NCBI RefSeq assembly: GCF_000153325.1
Contig: NZ_CH724141.1
Location: 1,438,384 to 1,500,382 of the forward strand
DNA: 61,999 nucleotides
Direction of reading: 5' to 3'
Source of the DNA: Photobacterium sp. SKA34
GTDB taxonomy: Bacteria > Pseudomonadota > Gammaproteobacteria > Enterobacterales > Vibrionaceae
In this document: in pieces, positions 19,475-28,787 of the stretch
How the letters are laid out: each line of letters opens with the position of its first letter
Position numbering within the stretch: the first letter of the stretch is position 1
Notes under the pieces: model-generated
What the model was told of the DNA's origin: nothing
The model's database searches: none
The model's input: the letters and a program-made list of their open reading frames with translations, nothing else
Position numbers and translations under genes: made by a program

Positions 19475-20092
19475 ATGCAGAGTAACTATTGCACCCCGGG
19501 TAAACTTGCGTTGAATAAGATGGTAGGGCTTCTTGTAAAGCCCTACCATTTTTGCCGTTTGTATTTTCTGTTTTTTACTGCTGCAGTATTTATTTGTATC
19601 TATACTTTTGAAAATAAAGCCCATGCTGATAGCGTTGCTGACTACGAAATATCAGCAGTCTATATTTACCGTTTTTCTCAGTTTGTTACTTGGCCTCAAG
19701 ACAACAAAACATTAACCTATTGCACTTTAGGTACCGATAATATCGCCTTAACATTAAGCCGATTACTGAAAGCTAAAAATAACAAAATAGTGACGTTAAC
19801 GAGTATTAGCCAGCTTGCGCAATGCCAAATTGCTTATATTTCTAGACAAAAAGAACTGGGTTTAACTCACATCCCAATTAAAAAAGGGGTGCTGACGATT
19901 GGTACTGGTAATTCCTTTTTAGAAAAAGGTGGGATGATTGAATTACGTCCAGTAAATAATAAAATCCGCCCTGTAATTGCTATATCGAGTGCCAAAAAAG
20001 CAGAGTTAACAATAAGCTCAAAATTATTGAAAATTGCGATACTTCCTTCTCTAAATAGCCAGCGGCAGGGAGGGGAAAATCATGCGCAATAA
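19475..20092 (+). CDS. YfiR family periplasmic protein (DUF4154)
   Basis: The 205-aa frame starts at ATG 19475, 4 nt after GAGG. From about residue 50 the YfiR fold is clear: SVADYEISAVYIYRFSQFVT, WPQDNKTLTYCTLG, ISQLAQCQIAYIS, GVLTIGTGNSFLEKGGMIEL. YfiR is a periplasmic repressor of the cyclase YfiN. A perfect terminator hairpin (19521-19553) lies within codons 16-26, so an alternative start downstream (TTG in LYFLFFTAAVFICIYTF, a good signal peptide) is possible. The stop overlaps the following cyclase gene by 11 bp, showing translational coupling. Confidence 0.85.
   Translation: MQSNYCTPGKLALNKMVGLLVKPYHFCRLYFLFFTAAVFICIYTFENKAHADSVADYEISAVYIYRFSQFVTWPQDNKTLTYCTLGTDNIALTLSRLLKAKNNKIVTLTSISQLAQCQIAYISRQKELGLTHIPIKKGVLTIGTGNSFLEKGGMIELRPVNNKIRPVIAISSAKKAELTISSKLLKIAILPSLNSQRQGGENHAQ
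19521..19553 (+). terminator. Perfect terminator hairpin inside the 5' end of the yfiR-like frame
   Basis: TGGTAGGGCTT (19521-19531), loop CTTGTA, AAGCCCTACCA (19538-19548), then TTTTT. The 11-bp stem has no mismatch. It lies 56 bp after the receptor stop codon and would end most receptor transcripts unless ribosomes on the short upstream part of the yfiR frame open it. Confidence 0.85.
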
Positions 20093-22091
20093 TTGGATGA
20101 ATTCTCTCTCTCTTAATCAACGTTTATATTTGCCATTAGTCTTTTTTGTTGTTGTACTTTTTATCGTATTTCAAACGTTAAGCTCTTATAAGTATATAGA
20201 GAGTGAAAAGCAGAATTTAGTCAATAGAATTAAGATATTAAGTACGGGTATTGGCACGAATTTAACTGCCGCTATTCAGTTTGATGATGCGACAACAGGG
20301 CAAGAGATTTTATCAGCATTTTCAGCAGATCCTATGATTGTATCTGTCTCTGTGTTAACTGCTAACGATGTTGTCTTTGCTGGATTAAACAATAATGATA
20401 ACAAATATATATCAGCAAATGATGCAGAAGAAGGCATAGTTAAAGCGCAGGGATATGTTTTTAGTAAACAGTATTTATATATGCAGATTCCTATCTACAT
20501 CGAGAATACAGAGATTGCAAAAATGCGTATTGTTGTGTCTCTTGATAGATTACATGCTCTTAAATCGTCTCAGATAGAAATTAGTTTGTATTTACTAGTT
20601 ATTTTAATTTTATTTAGCAGTTTCGTTATTCATCGATTACGACATTGGATGATCAGTCCTATCCGTCAACTGAATGATGCGATGATTAATGTGATTCATT
20701 TTAATCAGACTGAAATCGTACAGCATCAAGCCAGTTCGAAAGATGAAATCAGTGAATTGATCGATTGTTTTAATACGATGATCATTAAACTGAATCAGCG
20801 TGAATTAAAAATTAAACAGACTATTTCTCAATTAGAATATGAGAAAGAATTTGCCGATGATGTGATCAGCACGGTACAGCATGCGCTGTTAGTTGTGGAT
20901 CATTCTGGACATATTATTTTAGTCAATGATAGTAGCTCGAAACTATTTCATGATTCACCACTAGTGCTGCAATCTCAACATATTTGTAATGTGATTAAGC
21001 CGATAGAACTTGAAAATTTTCAAGTTCAACTAGAGCAAGCACTAAAGGGTAATAAGCAGTTTAGTCATGATTTAGTTAAAACGGTTGGCACAAAGGGGAT
21101 GGCAATATATCAAGTAGTGAGTCATCCTTTACAGCATAAAAACCAGACTTTATTTGCGTTAGAAGATGTGACGGAACGGAGTGTGGCTGAGCGGCAACAA
21201 CAGTTAGCAGCTAAGATTTTTGAAAATAGCCGTGAAGCGATTTTATTACTCAATAGTCAAGGTCATATTGAGATGGTTAATCGAGCTTTTTGTGAACTTA
21301 TAGGTCAAGAACACGGAACAATTATTGGTAAATATTACCGTTCGGTATTAATTGAAACCGAAACGCTACTTATGAGGAAAGAAATTCTAATGTCGCTGTC
21401 GCTAGATCAGCAATGGCAAGGAGAATGTTCATTCTTTAATCGTAAGAAGGGTGTTACGACACCATTACACTTGAAAATAAATCAACTTATTGATACTGAA
21501 AGCAACGAGAGCCAAATTGTTGTGCTGGCTTCCGACATTAGCTCAGTAAAAGAAGCACAACGCTTAGCGTATATTGCTCAGCATGATGCATTAACAAATT
21601 TGCCTAATCGTGAGTTCTTACACCATTATTTAGTAGAAGCGCTTACTTTGCCTCGTAGCGATGTAATGGCTGTACTGTTTATTGATTTAGACGGCTTTAA
21701 ATTTGTAAATGACTCTTTCGGTCATGATATTGGCGATAAAGTACTTCAAATTGTCGCTAAGAAATTAATGATGAGTGTTCGTAAAAACGATATTGTTACG
21801 CGTTTAGCTGGGGATGAATTTGTAGCAGTACTTAATCCAGTAAGAGGTCGTGAGCCTATTTTGAATATAGGAGAGCGTATTATTAACAATATTTCTCAGC
21901 CAATTAATATCAAAGGCAATAGTATTAATATTGGTGCGAGTATAGGTTGTTACTATATTGAACCTCAAGATGTGACCGGGATTGATAGTGTTTTACATTG
22001 TGCGGATATGGCGATGTATCAATCAAAGATGCAAGGAAAAGGGCGTATCACGGAGTTTAATCAGATGAAAACAGTTATACCTGCCGAATAG
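20082..22091 (+). CDS. Membrane diguanylate cyclase with CHASE-type sensor, HAMP, PAS and GGDEF
   Basis: The 669-aa protein has an N-terminal helix (LYLPLVFFVVVLFIVFQTL), a periplasmic CHASE8-like domain (about 35-165), a second helix (LYLLVILILFSSFVIHRL), HAMP (about 190-245), two PAS regions (about 265-370 and 375-490) and a GGDEF domain. The active-site motif is AGDEF (576-580), a variant seen in active enzymes, and RxxD (RKND) lies five residues before it, so the inhibitory I-site is present. Overlap with the YfiR gene suggests a YfiR/YfiN-type pair. No EAL domain follows. Confidence 0.9.
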   Translation: MRNNWMNSLSLNQRLYLPLVFFVVVLFIVFQTLSSYKYIESEKQNLVNRIKILSTGIGTNLTAAIQFDDATTGQEILSAFSADPMIVSVSVLTANDVVFAGLNNNDNKYISANDAEEGIVKAQGYVFSKQYLYMQIPIYIENTEIAKMRIVVSLDRLHALKSSQIEISLYLLVILILFSSFVIHRLRHWMISPIRQLNDAMINVIHFNQTEIVQHQASSKDEISELIDCFNTMIIKLNQRELKIKQTISQLEYEKEFADDVISTVQHALLVVDHSGHIILVNDSSSKLFHDSPLVLQSQHICNVIKPIELENFQVQLEQALKGNKQFSHDLVKTVGTKGMAIYQVVSHPLQHKNQTLFALEDVTERSVAERQQQLAAKIFENSREAILLLNSQGHIEMVNRAFCELIGQEHGTIIGKYYRSVLIETETLLMRKEILMSLSLDQQWQGECSFFNRKKGVTTPLHLKINQLIDTESNESQIVVLASDISSVKEAQRLAYIAQHDALTNLPNREFLHHYLVEALTLPRSDVMAVLFIDLDGFKFVNDSFGHDIGDKVLQIVAKKLMMSVRKNDIVTRLAGDEFVAVLNPVRGREPILNIGERIINNISQPINIKGNSINIGASIGCYYIEPQDVTGIDSVLHCADMAMYQSKMQGKGRITEFNQMKTVIPAE

Positions 22092-22122
22092 TGGCTCAGA
22101 CAGCATGGTTTTAAAGTGTATT

Positions 22123-22509
22123 AAAAAGAGAGGGTGCAACTTTCGTTGCGCCCTTAGGTCTTACTTGCAGCTATCCCGCTACTATAGTGCTCCTTGCATC
22201 ATTCCTTTGATTGCTGTAATCCTTCAGCATAATCCTTTTTCTTCTTCCTGAAGTTGTTCCTATGGCTTCCATAACCCGTCATAACATCCTGTTATAACTC
22301 TCATCTCTTTCCTTAGAGGTGTCCTTTACTTCTTCTTGAAGTGTCCTTGTGTCATCCTGACTGGTAAATATCCTATTTACCTTTACTACTTCCTGCAGCA
22401 TCCATCACAGTCCTTGTGTGATAAACCATCCTAGTTCATCACATCTCATCCTGAGATCACCAACGTCCTTGGTTCCAATCCTGTTCCTGTTGCCAGTTCC
22501 CTCTGACAC
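22123..22509 (-). ncRNA. csrB: CsrB-family regulatory RNA
   Basis: Read on the minus strand, this 387-nt stretch contains about 24 GGA motifs (AGGA, CAGGAT, AAGGAC), many in short hairpin loops, for example CTCAGGATGAG and GTAAATAGGATATTTAC. It begins near GTGTCAGAGGGA, like E. coli CsrB, and ends in AGGGCGCAAC GAAA GTTGCACCCT followed by CTCTTTTT. CsrB RNAs sequester the translational regulator CsrA. TATCAT just upstream can serve as -10. The VarA/GacA palindrome about 155 bp further up supports the assignment. No protein frame fits the stretch. Confidence 0.92.
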
Positions 22510-22664
22510 CATTAATGATAGATAAAAGTAGTAATAGAATATAGATATGGAGTGGGAAATACCCTTTGTTGTATCTATTGGTTATTTGTATGCTTTACTA
22601 TTATTTTTTTAAAAACAAATAATTATAAAAATAGCATGGTCGCTAGATTCAAATTAAAGCGTGA

Positions 22665-22710
22665 TTGTCTTAGTTGTTTGTAAGAGATCTCTTACAAACA
22701 ACTAAGACAA
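22665..22710 (-). promoter_or_regulatory. 46-bp perfect palindrome containing the VarA/GacA (UvrY) box of csrB
   Basis: The core TGTAAGAGATCTCTTACA matches the GacA/UvrY upstream activating sequence TGTAAG-N6-CTTACA exactly. The symmetry extends 23 bp on each side of the centre (between 22687 and 22688) with no mismatch, from TTGTCTTAG to CTAAGACAA. It lies about 155 bp upstream of the csrB 5' end, the usual distance for this activator site. Confidence 0.88.
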
Positions 22711-22820
22711 AATGAACATGATTTTAGTGATAAATGTTTGAGCAGTATTAAATTTTACCAGATGCAAGTTTCGCTTTTTTGATGTGTTAAAGTTAAATCA
22801 TATTAAAAAAGGAAAGATTC

Positions 22821-23074
22821 ATGAGAAAAACTCTGTTGCTGGTGGGGTATTCGTTAGTTCACATGCAATGGCAAATGATCAGGCTTTGTATAACTATTGG
22901 CGAAAATTTTATATGTTGAGCAAGGCATGGCATTGGTAAGGCGTGGGTTATTGTTGATGATAAAAAACTAAAACAGCTTTCGATTAAAATGCTAAATGTT
23001 TAAAACAATCGATACAAAAAAGTTCAGGTGAAACAAGCGCTGATTATCAATATCAATGTATTATTGAAAAATAA
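22821..23074 (+). pseudogene. Remnant of a small secreted protein gene
   Basis: After AAAAAAGGAAAGATTC an ATG starts MRKTLLLVG; a one-base shift then gives VFVSSHAMANDQALYNYW, so a signal peptide with AMA cleavage is split by a frameshift. Further stops follow. A last open piece ends QKSSGETSADYQYQCIIEK at 23074. The remains fit a short exported protein of about 80 residues, now broken by several changes. Family not recognised. Confidence 0.6.
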
Positions 23075-23102
23075 GAAAATGCTGTCTAGAACGCAAATTA
23101 GA

Positions 23103-23135
23103 AAAATAGCGAGCAAACAAAATGCCCGCTATTTT
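23103..23135. terminator. Bidirectional intrinsic terminator
   Basis: AAAATAGCGAGC (23103-23114) pairs with GCCCGCTATTTT (23124-23135) with one mismatch; both flanks carry U-rich ends. It closes the exporter operon on the minus strand, whose last stop is at 23144. Confidence 0.7.
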
Positions 23136-23143
23136 AATTAAGA

Positions 23144-23899
23144 TTAAATAACTGCCGATGCTAAAGGCGGTTTATAACCTGTTTTTTTATCAGAAATTAT
23201 TTGTCCATCTTTGATAGTGATAATACGTGGCGTTCTTTCTGCTAGGCTGACATCATGAGTGACGACAATTAAGGTTCTTCCTTGTTGGTACAAGTCATTA
23301 AAAAGTGCTTCGATCTCAGCGCCTGATTTAGAGTCCAATGCTCCCGTTGGTTCATCCGCAAGGATAATTTGTGGATCGTTAACCAAAGCCCTTGCAATTG
23401 CCACACGCTGCTTTTGGCCACCTGATAATTGATTTGGTTTGTGGTTAATACGATCAGCGAGCCCTACTTGCGTCAATAAATCTGCCGCTTTTTCTCGACG
23501 TTCTTTTGTATTAACGCCTCGATACACGAGAGGTAGCGCAACATTATCTAATGCAGTAGCATACTCTAATAAGTTAAAACTTTGAAAAACAAAACCGATT
23601 TTGTGATTTCTGATTTTTGCAAGTTGGTGGCTTGTCATTGATGATACATCGTTATTATCCAGCAAATATTCGCCAGATGTCGGCTTATCTAAACAGCCAA
23701 GCATGTTCATTAGTGTGGATTTACCAGAACCTGAAGGACCAAGAATGGATAAAAACTCACCAGAATGAATAGTGAGAGAGACATTATCTAATGCTTTTAC
23801 TAAATTATTTTCTTCGCCATAGAACTTACAAATATGATTAAGCTCAACTAAAGCCGTATGTGCTTGGGGGTTTCCCAATGTATTTGTCATTTTATTCAC
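23144..23899 (-). CDS. ABC transporter ATP-binding protein, MacB/LolD type
   Basis: The 251-aa ATPase has Walker A (GPSGSGKST), Q-loop (FVFQSFNLL), signature LSGGQKQR, Walker B (IILADEPTGALD) and H-loop VTHD. These are those of the MacB/LolD/FtsE family that powers mechanotransmission rather than substrate passage through the membrane. It overlaps the upstream permease gene by 8 bp and is the last gene of a five-gene operon with an adaptor, a TolC-like protein and two permeases. Confidence 0.9.
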   Translation of the reverse strand: MNKMTNTLGNPQAHTALVELNHICKFYGEENNLVKALDNVSLTIHSGEFLSILGPSGSGKSTLMNMLGCLDKPTSGEYLLDNNDVSSMTSHQLAKIRNHKIGFVFQSFNLLEYATALDNVALPLVYRGVNTKERREKAADLLTQVGLADRINHKPNQLSGGQKQRVAIARALVNDPQIILADEPTGALDSKSGAEIEALFNDLYQQGRTLIVVTHDVSLAERTPRIITIKDGQIISDKKTGYKPPLASAVI

Positions 23900-25166
23900 T
23901 TTGTAATGCCTCTAATGGCGTAATACTTGCGGCTTTATTCGCTGGGAACCAAGCGGCGAGAATACCAACCAAGATTAATGCAGAAATTACGATTAACATA
24001 ACTGACAGTGACAGTTCAGGTTTAGGGCTACCTAAGCGAGCATAAAACCCTGAATCTGAAATAGGGACCGCTTCAATGATGCTAACAAGGCCGAGCGTCA
24101 TTAATAACCCAATAAAACCACCCATAGCCATTGTCATCATAGCTTGCACAATATAATGCAAACGAATATGGCTAGGGGTTGCTCCTACTGCCATTCGAAC
24201 ACCAATATCACGTGTTGCACGCTTTACACTAGCGTACATGACATTTGCAATACCTATTCCCGCGACTCCTAATGTAACAAAGCCGATAATGCCTAAGAAA
24301 CTTTGTAACCCTAGTAAAAATGAACGCATGGTTTCTTGCTGTAGCAGCATGTCATCCGTTTGAATTAACTGTTCATCAGTAATATTAGCGTTGTATTTTC
24401 GCGCAATCACTTGCCGTATAGTTTTGGCTAATTGTTCACGGTTGGCTGTTGGCTGGGGTTCTATATTAATGCCTTGAATTGGATTATTGGGATAAAAGCG
24501 TTGCCATGTCGCCAGTGGGATCAATGTGCTGTATTCAGATGAAGAGCCCGACTCAATGTTACGATCATCTTTTAGTACACCAATTACGGTGAAATCTTCA
24601 TCACCAATTTTAAATTGTTTACCAACAGGATCGCTGTCGAGTTTGACGCCTTTATCCCAGCTAAACTCAGCTTTGTTAAATATTATCGCTGCCGTTTTTT
24701 TTCCTAGAATAGCAACTTTTCGCTGTTCTTTTGTATCAAGAGGGTTAAACCAGCGGCTACCTGCCGTTAATGTTAAATCATTGAGCTTTTTATAATTGTC
24801 CTCTACCGCTAGAGGGAACATAAATACTTGGCGATCTTTATAATGCGGTCTTTCTTCCCATGTTGCGGTTGCTGATACCATTTTTACTGCAGGTAGTGCT
24901 TGAATAAGCTTTTGATCTTCAATCGTTAAATCAAGTGATTTGCCTTTGTAAAAATTACCATCATTTATAGATGCTACACCGGTAGAAACATAAATTAGAT
25001 TGCCGTTTCCACTGGTCGAACTGCGAATTAACCCTTGGCGTAAACCTTCACCTGCTGCAAGCATGGTACTGATGCAGACAGTTGACCAGACAATGGCAAG
25101 AATAGTAAGACTTAGGCGAAGCTTTTCTGCTGCCATTTCATGAAAAATTTGTTTAACAGGAAACAC
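23892..25166 (-). CDS. ABC transporter permease, MacB/FtsX type (second permease)
   Basis: The 424-aa protein has the MacB layout: an N-terminal helix (RLSLTILAIVWSTVCISTML), a large periplasmic MacB_PCD domain (about 45-275) and three C-terminal helices including GFVTLGVAGIGIANVMYASV and ATRDIGVRMAVGATPSHI, the FtsX signature. It is two bases from the first permease gene and overlaps the ATPase gene. The ATPase is separate, so the complex probably forms as permease 1-permease 2 heterodimer plus ATPase dimer. Confidence 0.88.
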   Translation of the reverse strand: MFPVKQIFHEMAAEKLRLSLTILAIVWSTVCISTMLAAGEGLRQGLIRSSTSGNGNLIYVSTGVASINDGNFYKGKSLDLTIEDQKLIQALPAVKMVSATATWEERPHYKDRQVFMFPLAVEDNYKKLNDLTLTAGSRWFNPLDTKEQRKVAILGKKTAAIIFNKAEFSWDKGVKLDSDPVGKQFKIGDEDFTVIGVLKDDRNIESGSSSEYSTLIPLATWQRFYPNNPIQGINIEPQPTANREQLAKTIRQVIARKYNANITDEQLIQTDDMLLQQETMRSFLLGLQSFLGIIGFVTLGVAGIGIANVMYASVKRATRDIGVRMAVGATPSHIRLHYIVQAMMTMAMGGFIGLLMTLGLVSIIEAVPISDSGFYARLGSPKPELSLSVMLIVISALILVGILAAWFPANKAASITPLEALQSE

Positions 25167-25168
25167 TT

Positions 25169-26383
25169 CTAAGCCCTCGCACTTAAAGCAATCACTGGCG
25201 TTAAATGTGCGGCTCTACGCGCAGGGAAAAACGCAGCTAATAATGCAAGTACTGCTGTGATCATTAATGTTAAAATGATGGACGTTAACGTCATTACAGG
25301 ATGACCTATCCAATCGGGTAATGAGATAAAATTTAAGAGTTGAATGATGATGTTAGATATGGCGATACCGGAGAGTGCTCCCACCGCGACCAATAAAGCA
25401 CCTTCTACCATAAACTGCATCAAAATATGAGTAGGTGTCGCACCAATGGCAAGTCTTACGCCTATCTCACGGGTTCTTTCTGCTACAGATAAAAACATAA
25501 TATTAGCAACACCTAACGCACCAACCGCGAGTGTCATTGCACCACTAGCACCTAGAAATAGCTGGATACCACGTAATAGGCTGATGTAGAAATCGCCCAT
25601 ATGGCTGAAATCGAGCATTTGTATAGCCTGTTTGTCTTTAGGATCAAACTGGTACTGTTTAGCAAAAAAGTTTTGCATTGCCAAACGTAATGCCATGCTT
25701 GAAATACCTTTCGCTGGTTGCACTAACAAATTGGTAGGATTACTTAGCCATAAGTCATTAAATGTTGTACTTGGAATTAATGCGGCACGTTTAATACTAA
25801 AAAGCCCACTACTTTCTGTCTTTTTTGAAATACCGATCACTTGAAACGGCACACCATTGATGTTGATGTTGTCGTTCAAACGAATATTTCCGCGTTTAGC
25901 TAAACGCCAACCAATGATGGCAACACGAGTATGGTTCGCTAAATCACTCGGCGATATTTTACGTGAGCCTAGCTCTAAACGCGTATTATTAAGTGCCAGA
26001 AAGTGATTATCAATACCAAAGACATTACCTTTTAATTGAGTGCCTTCAATATCTGTGACTTGTGCTTTAGCATTCGAATATAAAATAGATACGCGCTTTA
26101 TTTGATGAACGTTAGACAGCGCACTGAGTTGATTTTCTGTCGCTGTAATTTTTCTTCTTGAAGGGTATCCTTGCCAAGGCTTGCTTGTTTGTGCAAAAGT
26201 GACCTGCTGTGTGTCACTCATCAGCATAGAAAAGGATTTTAAGTTTTCACGATAAAATCCTTCACCTAATGCCACTAAGACTAAAACTGAAACAATACCC
26301 CAGACTATCGCAATAATGGCCAATGCACTTCTTAATCTATGGGTAAGTAGTGTTTGAACGGTTTGGCTGAGCAATGTGATCAT
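25169..26383 (-). CDS. ABC transporter permease, MacB/FtsX type (first permease)
   Basis: The 404-aa protein shares the MacB_PCD plus FtsX organisation with the next gene: LRSALAIIAIVWGIVSVLVLVA at the N-terminus, a periplasmic domain, then GASGAMTLAVGALGVANIMF, RTREIGVRLAIGATPTHI and two more helices ending FPARRAAHLTPVIALSARA. The start overlaps the TolC-like gene by 4 bp. Two distinct permeases suggest a heterodimeric exporter. Confidence 0.88.
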   Translation of the reverse strand: MITLLSQTVQTLLTHRLRSALAIIAIVWGIVSVLVLVALGEGFYRENLKSFSMLMSDTQQVTFAQTSKPWQGYPSRRKITATENQLSALSNVHQIKRVSILYSNAKAQVTDIEGTQLKGNVFGIDNHFLALNNTRLELGSRKISPSDLANHTRVAIIGWRLAKRGNIRLNDNININGVPFQVIGISKKTESSGLFSIKRAALIPSTTFNDLWLSNPTNLLVQPAKGISSMALRLAMQNFFAKQYQFDPKDKQAIQMLDFSHMGDFYISLLRGIQLFLGASGAMTLAVGALGVANIMFLSVAERTREIGVRLAIGATPTHILMQFMVEGALLVAVGALSGIAISNIIIQLLNFISLPDWIGHPVMTLTSIILTLMITAVLALLAAFFPARRAAHLTPVIALSARA

Positions 26384-27654
26384 GGCGTTAATGCCTGAGA
26401 AATCTGAGTAATTGTTTGGTCATTGAGTTGACCTGTAAGCTTCAGTAATTCAATTCGATTTAACCAGTACTGGTATAGAAGTTGTTGTAACTTTTCTTTA
26501 CTTTGATACACCGTATCTTGGACGGTTATAACGTCTAATGCTGTTGTACTATCAGCTCCAGAATTAAATAAAATCTCTTTCGTTTTTAGTGCTTTTTCAT
26601 CGGATTTGACTTTTTCCGCACCCATTTCAACGCGCTTCCAATCCAGAGTAAGTTGGTTAAAGCGTGTCTTCACATTATTTTCGAGACTAAGTTCAACTTT
26701 TCTTAAGCGCTGTTTAGCAATTTGTAATTCGAGTTTAGATTGTGAAACTTTGGTTTTAATCGAGCCGTTAAGATCAATTGGAACAGAAACACTAAGCCTT
26801 GCATTCATTCCTTTGCTATTGTTATCAAAGTTATTACTGTAAACAACGGATCCGTTAACGGTAGGGTAGTATCCTGCTTGTGCTTGATCTACCGCGAGTT
26901 GTTGACGCTTAACATTTTGTTTCGCAATTAATAATTCAGGGCTATTATCTTTTGCTTTGTTTAACCATGCTTTTTCATCATTGACTGCAAGAGCAGGTTG
27001 GTGAAGGTTTTGGCTGTCGATTTCATTGACGCGATCAGGCGTTTGGTTGATCACGATAGCGAGATCAGACTGTTTTTCAGCTAGAACAGATTGGCGTTGC
27101 AATACTGTTGTTTCAGTGCCAATGACATGCGCTTTAGCATCGTCAATCCCTGTTGACATAATTAAACCGGCTTTGTAACGCTGTTCTGTTAGTGAAAGTA
27201 GTTGTTGGCTATCTTTACGTTGTTGCTCTGCAATGGTGAGCGAACGTTGAGCTTGTGCTAAAGTGAAATAAGCTTGAATAAGTTCTTCTGCCAGAGTGTT
27301 TTTCTGTTGTGTAACAGCGATTTTTGCAATAACCACATCTACTTGCGACTGATCCAATATAGCCCAGCTTTGGCTATTCCAAATCGATTGATTGAGTGAA
27401 ATATTATAACTATTACTATTGTCGCCATCTTTAGTCCAACTCGTATTAGCACTTCCTTCAAGGCTAGGGAGTAGTGCACTTTTGTTTAGTGATACATCGT
27501 ATTGACTCTTACTTTCTTCAAGCTGTTTAATACGGTAATCAGGACTTGTTTGCTTTGCGGCCTCCCATGCTTGATCAATCGTTAATGCGAAGCTTTGAGT
27601 GCATACTAAACCTAGAGAAAGAGTCAACAGTGTGTTACGCCATATAACTGTCAT
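26380..27654 (-). CDS. TolC-family outer membrane efflux protein
   Basis: The 424-aa protein has a signal peptide (LLTLSLGLVCTQSFA|LTIDQAW) and the two OEP repeats of long alpha-helices typical of TolC: LAEELIQAYFTLAQAQRSLT, RYKAGLIMSTGIDDAKA, KTRFNQLTLDWKRVEMGAEK. It provides the periplasmic tunnel and outer-membrane barrel for the exporter encoded around it. It overlaps its neighbours by 1 and 4 bp. Confidence 0.9.
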   Translation of the reverse strand: MTVIWRNTLLTLSLGLVCTQSFALTIDQAWEAAKQTSPDYRIKQLEESKSQYDVSLNKSALLPSLEGSANTSWTKDGDNSNSYNISLNQSIWNSQSWAILDQSQVDVVIAKIAVTQQKNTLAEELIQAYFTLAQAQRSLTIAEQQRKDSQQLLSLTEQRYKAGLIMSTGIDDAKAHVIGTETTVLQRQSVLAEKQSDLAIVINQTPDRVNEIDSQNLHQPALAVNDEKAWLNKAKDNSPELLIAKQNVKRQQLAVDQAQAGYYPTVNGSVVYSNNFDNNSKGMNARLSVSVPIDLNGSIKTKVSQSKLELQIAKQRLRKVELSLENNVKTRFNQLTLDWKRVEMGAEKVKSDEKALKTKEILFNSGADSTTALDVITVQDTVYQSKEKLQQLLYQYWLNRIELLKLTGQLNDQTITQISQALTP

Positions 27655-28787
27655 TACAAACCCTCGACCATGCTGGCATCGATGATGCTTTGTTTTGGTT
27701 CAATGCCTGATAATACTTCGACATTTATACCGTCTGATAAGCCTAGCTTCACGGGAACGTCTTTATAGCCTTTCGTTGAGTCATCTGCGATAAGTACAAA
27801 AGGATCATTACCTTTAAAGTACAGTGCACGCTCAGGTACTGTCATTACGTCTGTTGCTTTTTTCAATGTAATATGTGCTGTAGCAGTAAAGCCTGAGCGT
27901 AAAGTAATACCTTTAGGAAACTTAATGTCACTGACTTCAACCGCAAAGCCATTATCAAAACTTTGTGTTTGTTGGGTATTGTTATCTTTGTCGTCGTTTA
28001 GCTTTTCTGATTGCACCGCAACCTCTGTCAGTTTTCCTGCAATTTTTAGATCAGGATATGGAGCAAGAGTTAATTCAACAGGCATTCCCTCTGTCAGTTG
28101 GGCTGCATCATGCTCACTCACTGAACCTTTAAAGATGATATTTTTCATATCAGCCATGGTCATAATTTCGGTCGCTTCTTGGTTTGAACCTGTTGAATCA
28201 ATCGGTTCACCGACATCGACTTTGACATCTAATACCGTACCGTTAATCGGTGCATAAATTATGGAGGTGAGTTTGGTGGAGCCTGCGTCTGATTCACCTT
28301 TACTCATTAGATCAGATTCTTGTTGTTTTTGTTTTAACTCAGCGGTTTTTGATTTCACATCTGCTTGTGCTTGAATATAGGCATCGAAATTGGCTGGAAT
28401 AATTTTTTGTGCCGCTAAACGTTTTAAATTAGCCAATCTTATTTTGGCTGACTCTAAATCGGCTTTGCTCTTTAATAAGTCAGCATTAACACGTGTAAGA
28501 TCTTGTGGTGCTGGGTTTGGACGAAGCTTTATAACGGGAGAGCCTACCTCTACTTTATCACCTAAATTGACATAAATTTCATCTACTATCCCTTCTATTT
28601 GAGATTTAATCTTTACCGCTTGAGTCGGCATGATTTGTCCAACCGCAATGGCTTGCTTCTCAATGGTTGCATTTTTAGCAGTCAGCATAGTGAAATGGTG
28701 TTCATCAGAAGAGGGGGCTTTAACTGCATAAATACCTAAGGCAGCAATAGCGCTTAGGGTTGCAACGACAATCCAGCGTTTTTTCAT
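27654..28787 (-). CDS. MacA/HlyD-type periplasmic adaptor
   Basis: This first gene of the exporter operon encodes 377 aa: an N-terminal anchor (WIVVATLSAIAALGIYAV), a biotinyl-lipoyl segment (VKIKSQIEGIVDEIYVNLGDKVEVG), a coiled-coil hairpin (about 95-160), the second lipoyl half (SIIYAPINGTVLDVKVDVGEPI) and beta-barrel domains. It joins the ABC permeases to the TolC-like tunnel. The operon resembles MacAB-TolC with two permeases; the substrate is unknown. Confidence 0.9.
   Translation of the reverse strand: MKKRWIVVATLSAIAALGIYAVKAPSSDEHHFTMLTAKNATIEKQAIAVGQIMPTQAVKIKSQIEGIVDEIYVNLGDKVEVGSPVIKLRPNPAPQDLTRVNADLLKSKADLESAKIRLANLKRLAAQKIIPANFDAYIQAQADVKSKTAELKQKQQESDLMSKGESDAGSTKLTSIIYAPINGTVLDVKVDVGEPIDSTGSNQEATEIMTMADMKNIIFKGSVSEHDAAQLTEGMPVELTLAPYPDLKIAGKLTEVAVQSEKLNDDKDNNTQQTQSFDNGFAVEVSDIKFPKGITLRSGFTATAHITLKKATDVMTVPERALYFKGNDPFVLIADDSTKGYKDVPVKLGLSDGINVEVLSGIEPKQSIIDASMVEGL

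Noticed and set aside
22123..22509. Short open frames in the csrB region
   Set aside because: No frame has a ribosome site or protein-like composition; the GGA motifs and terminator show an RNA gene.
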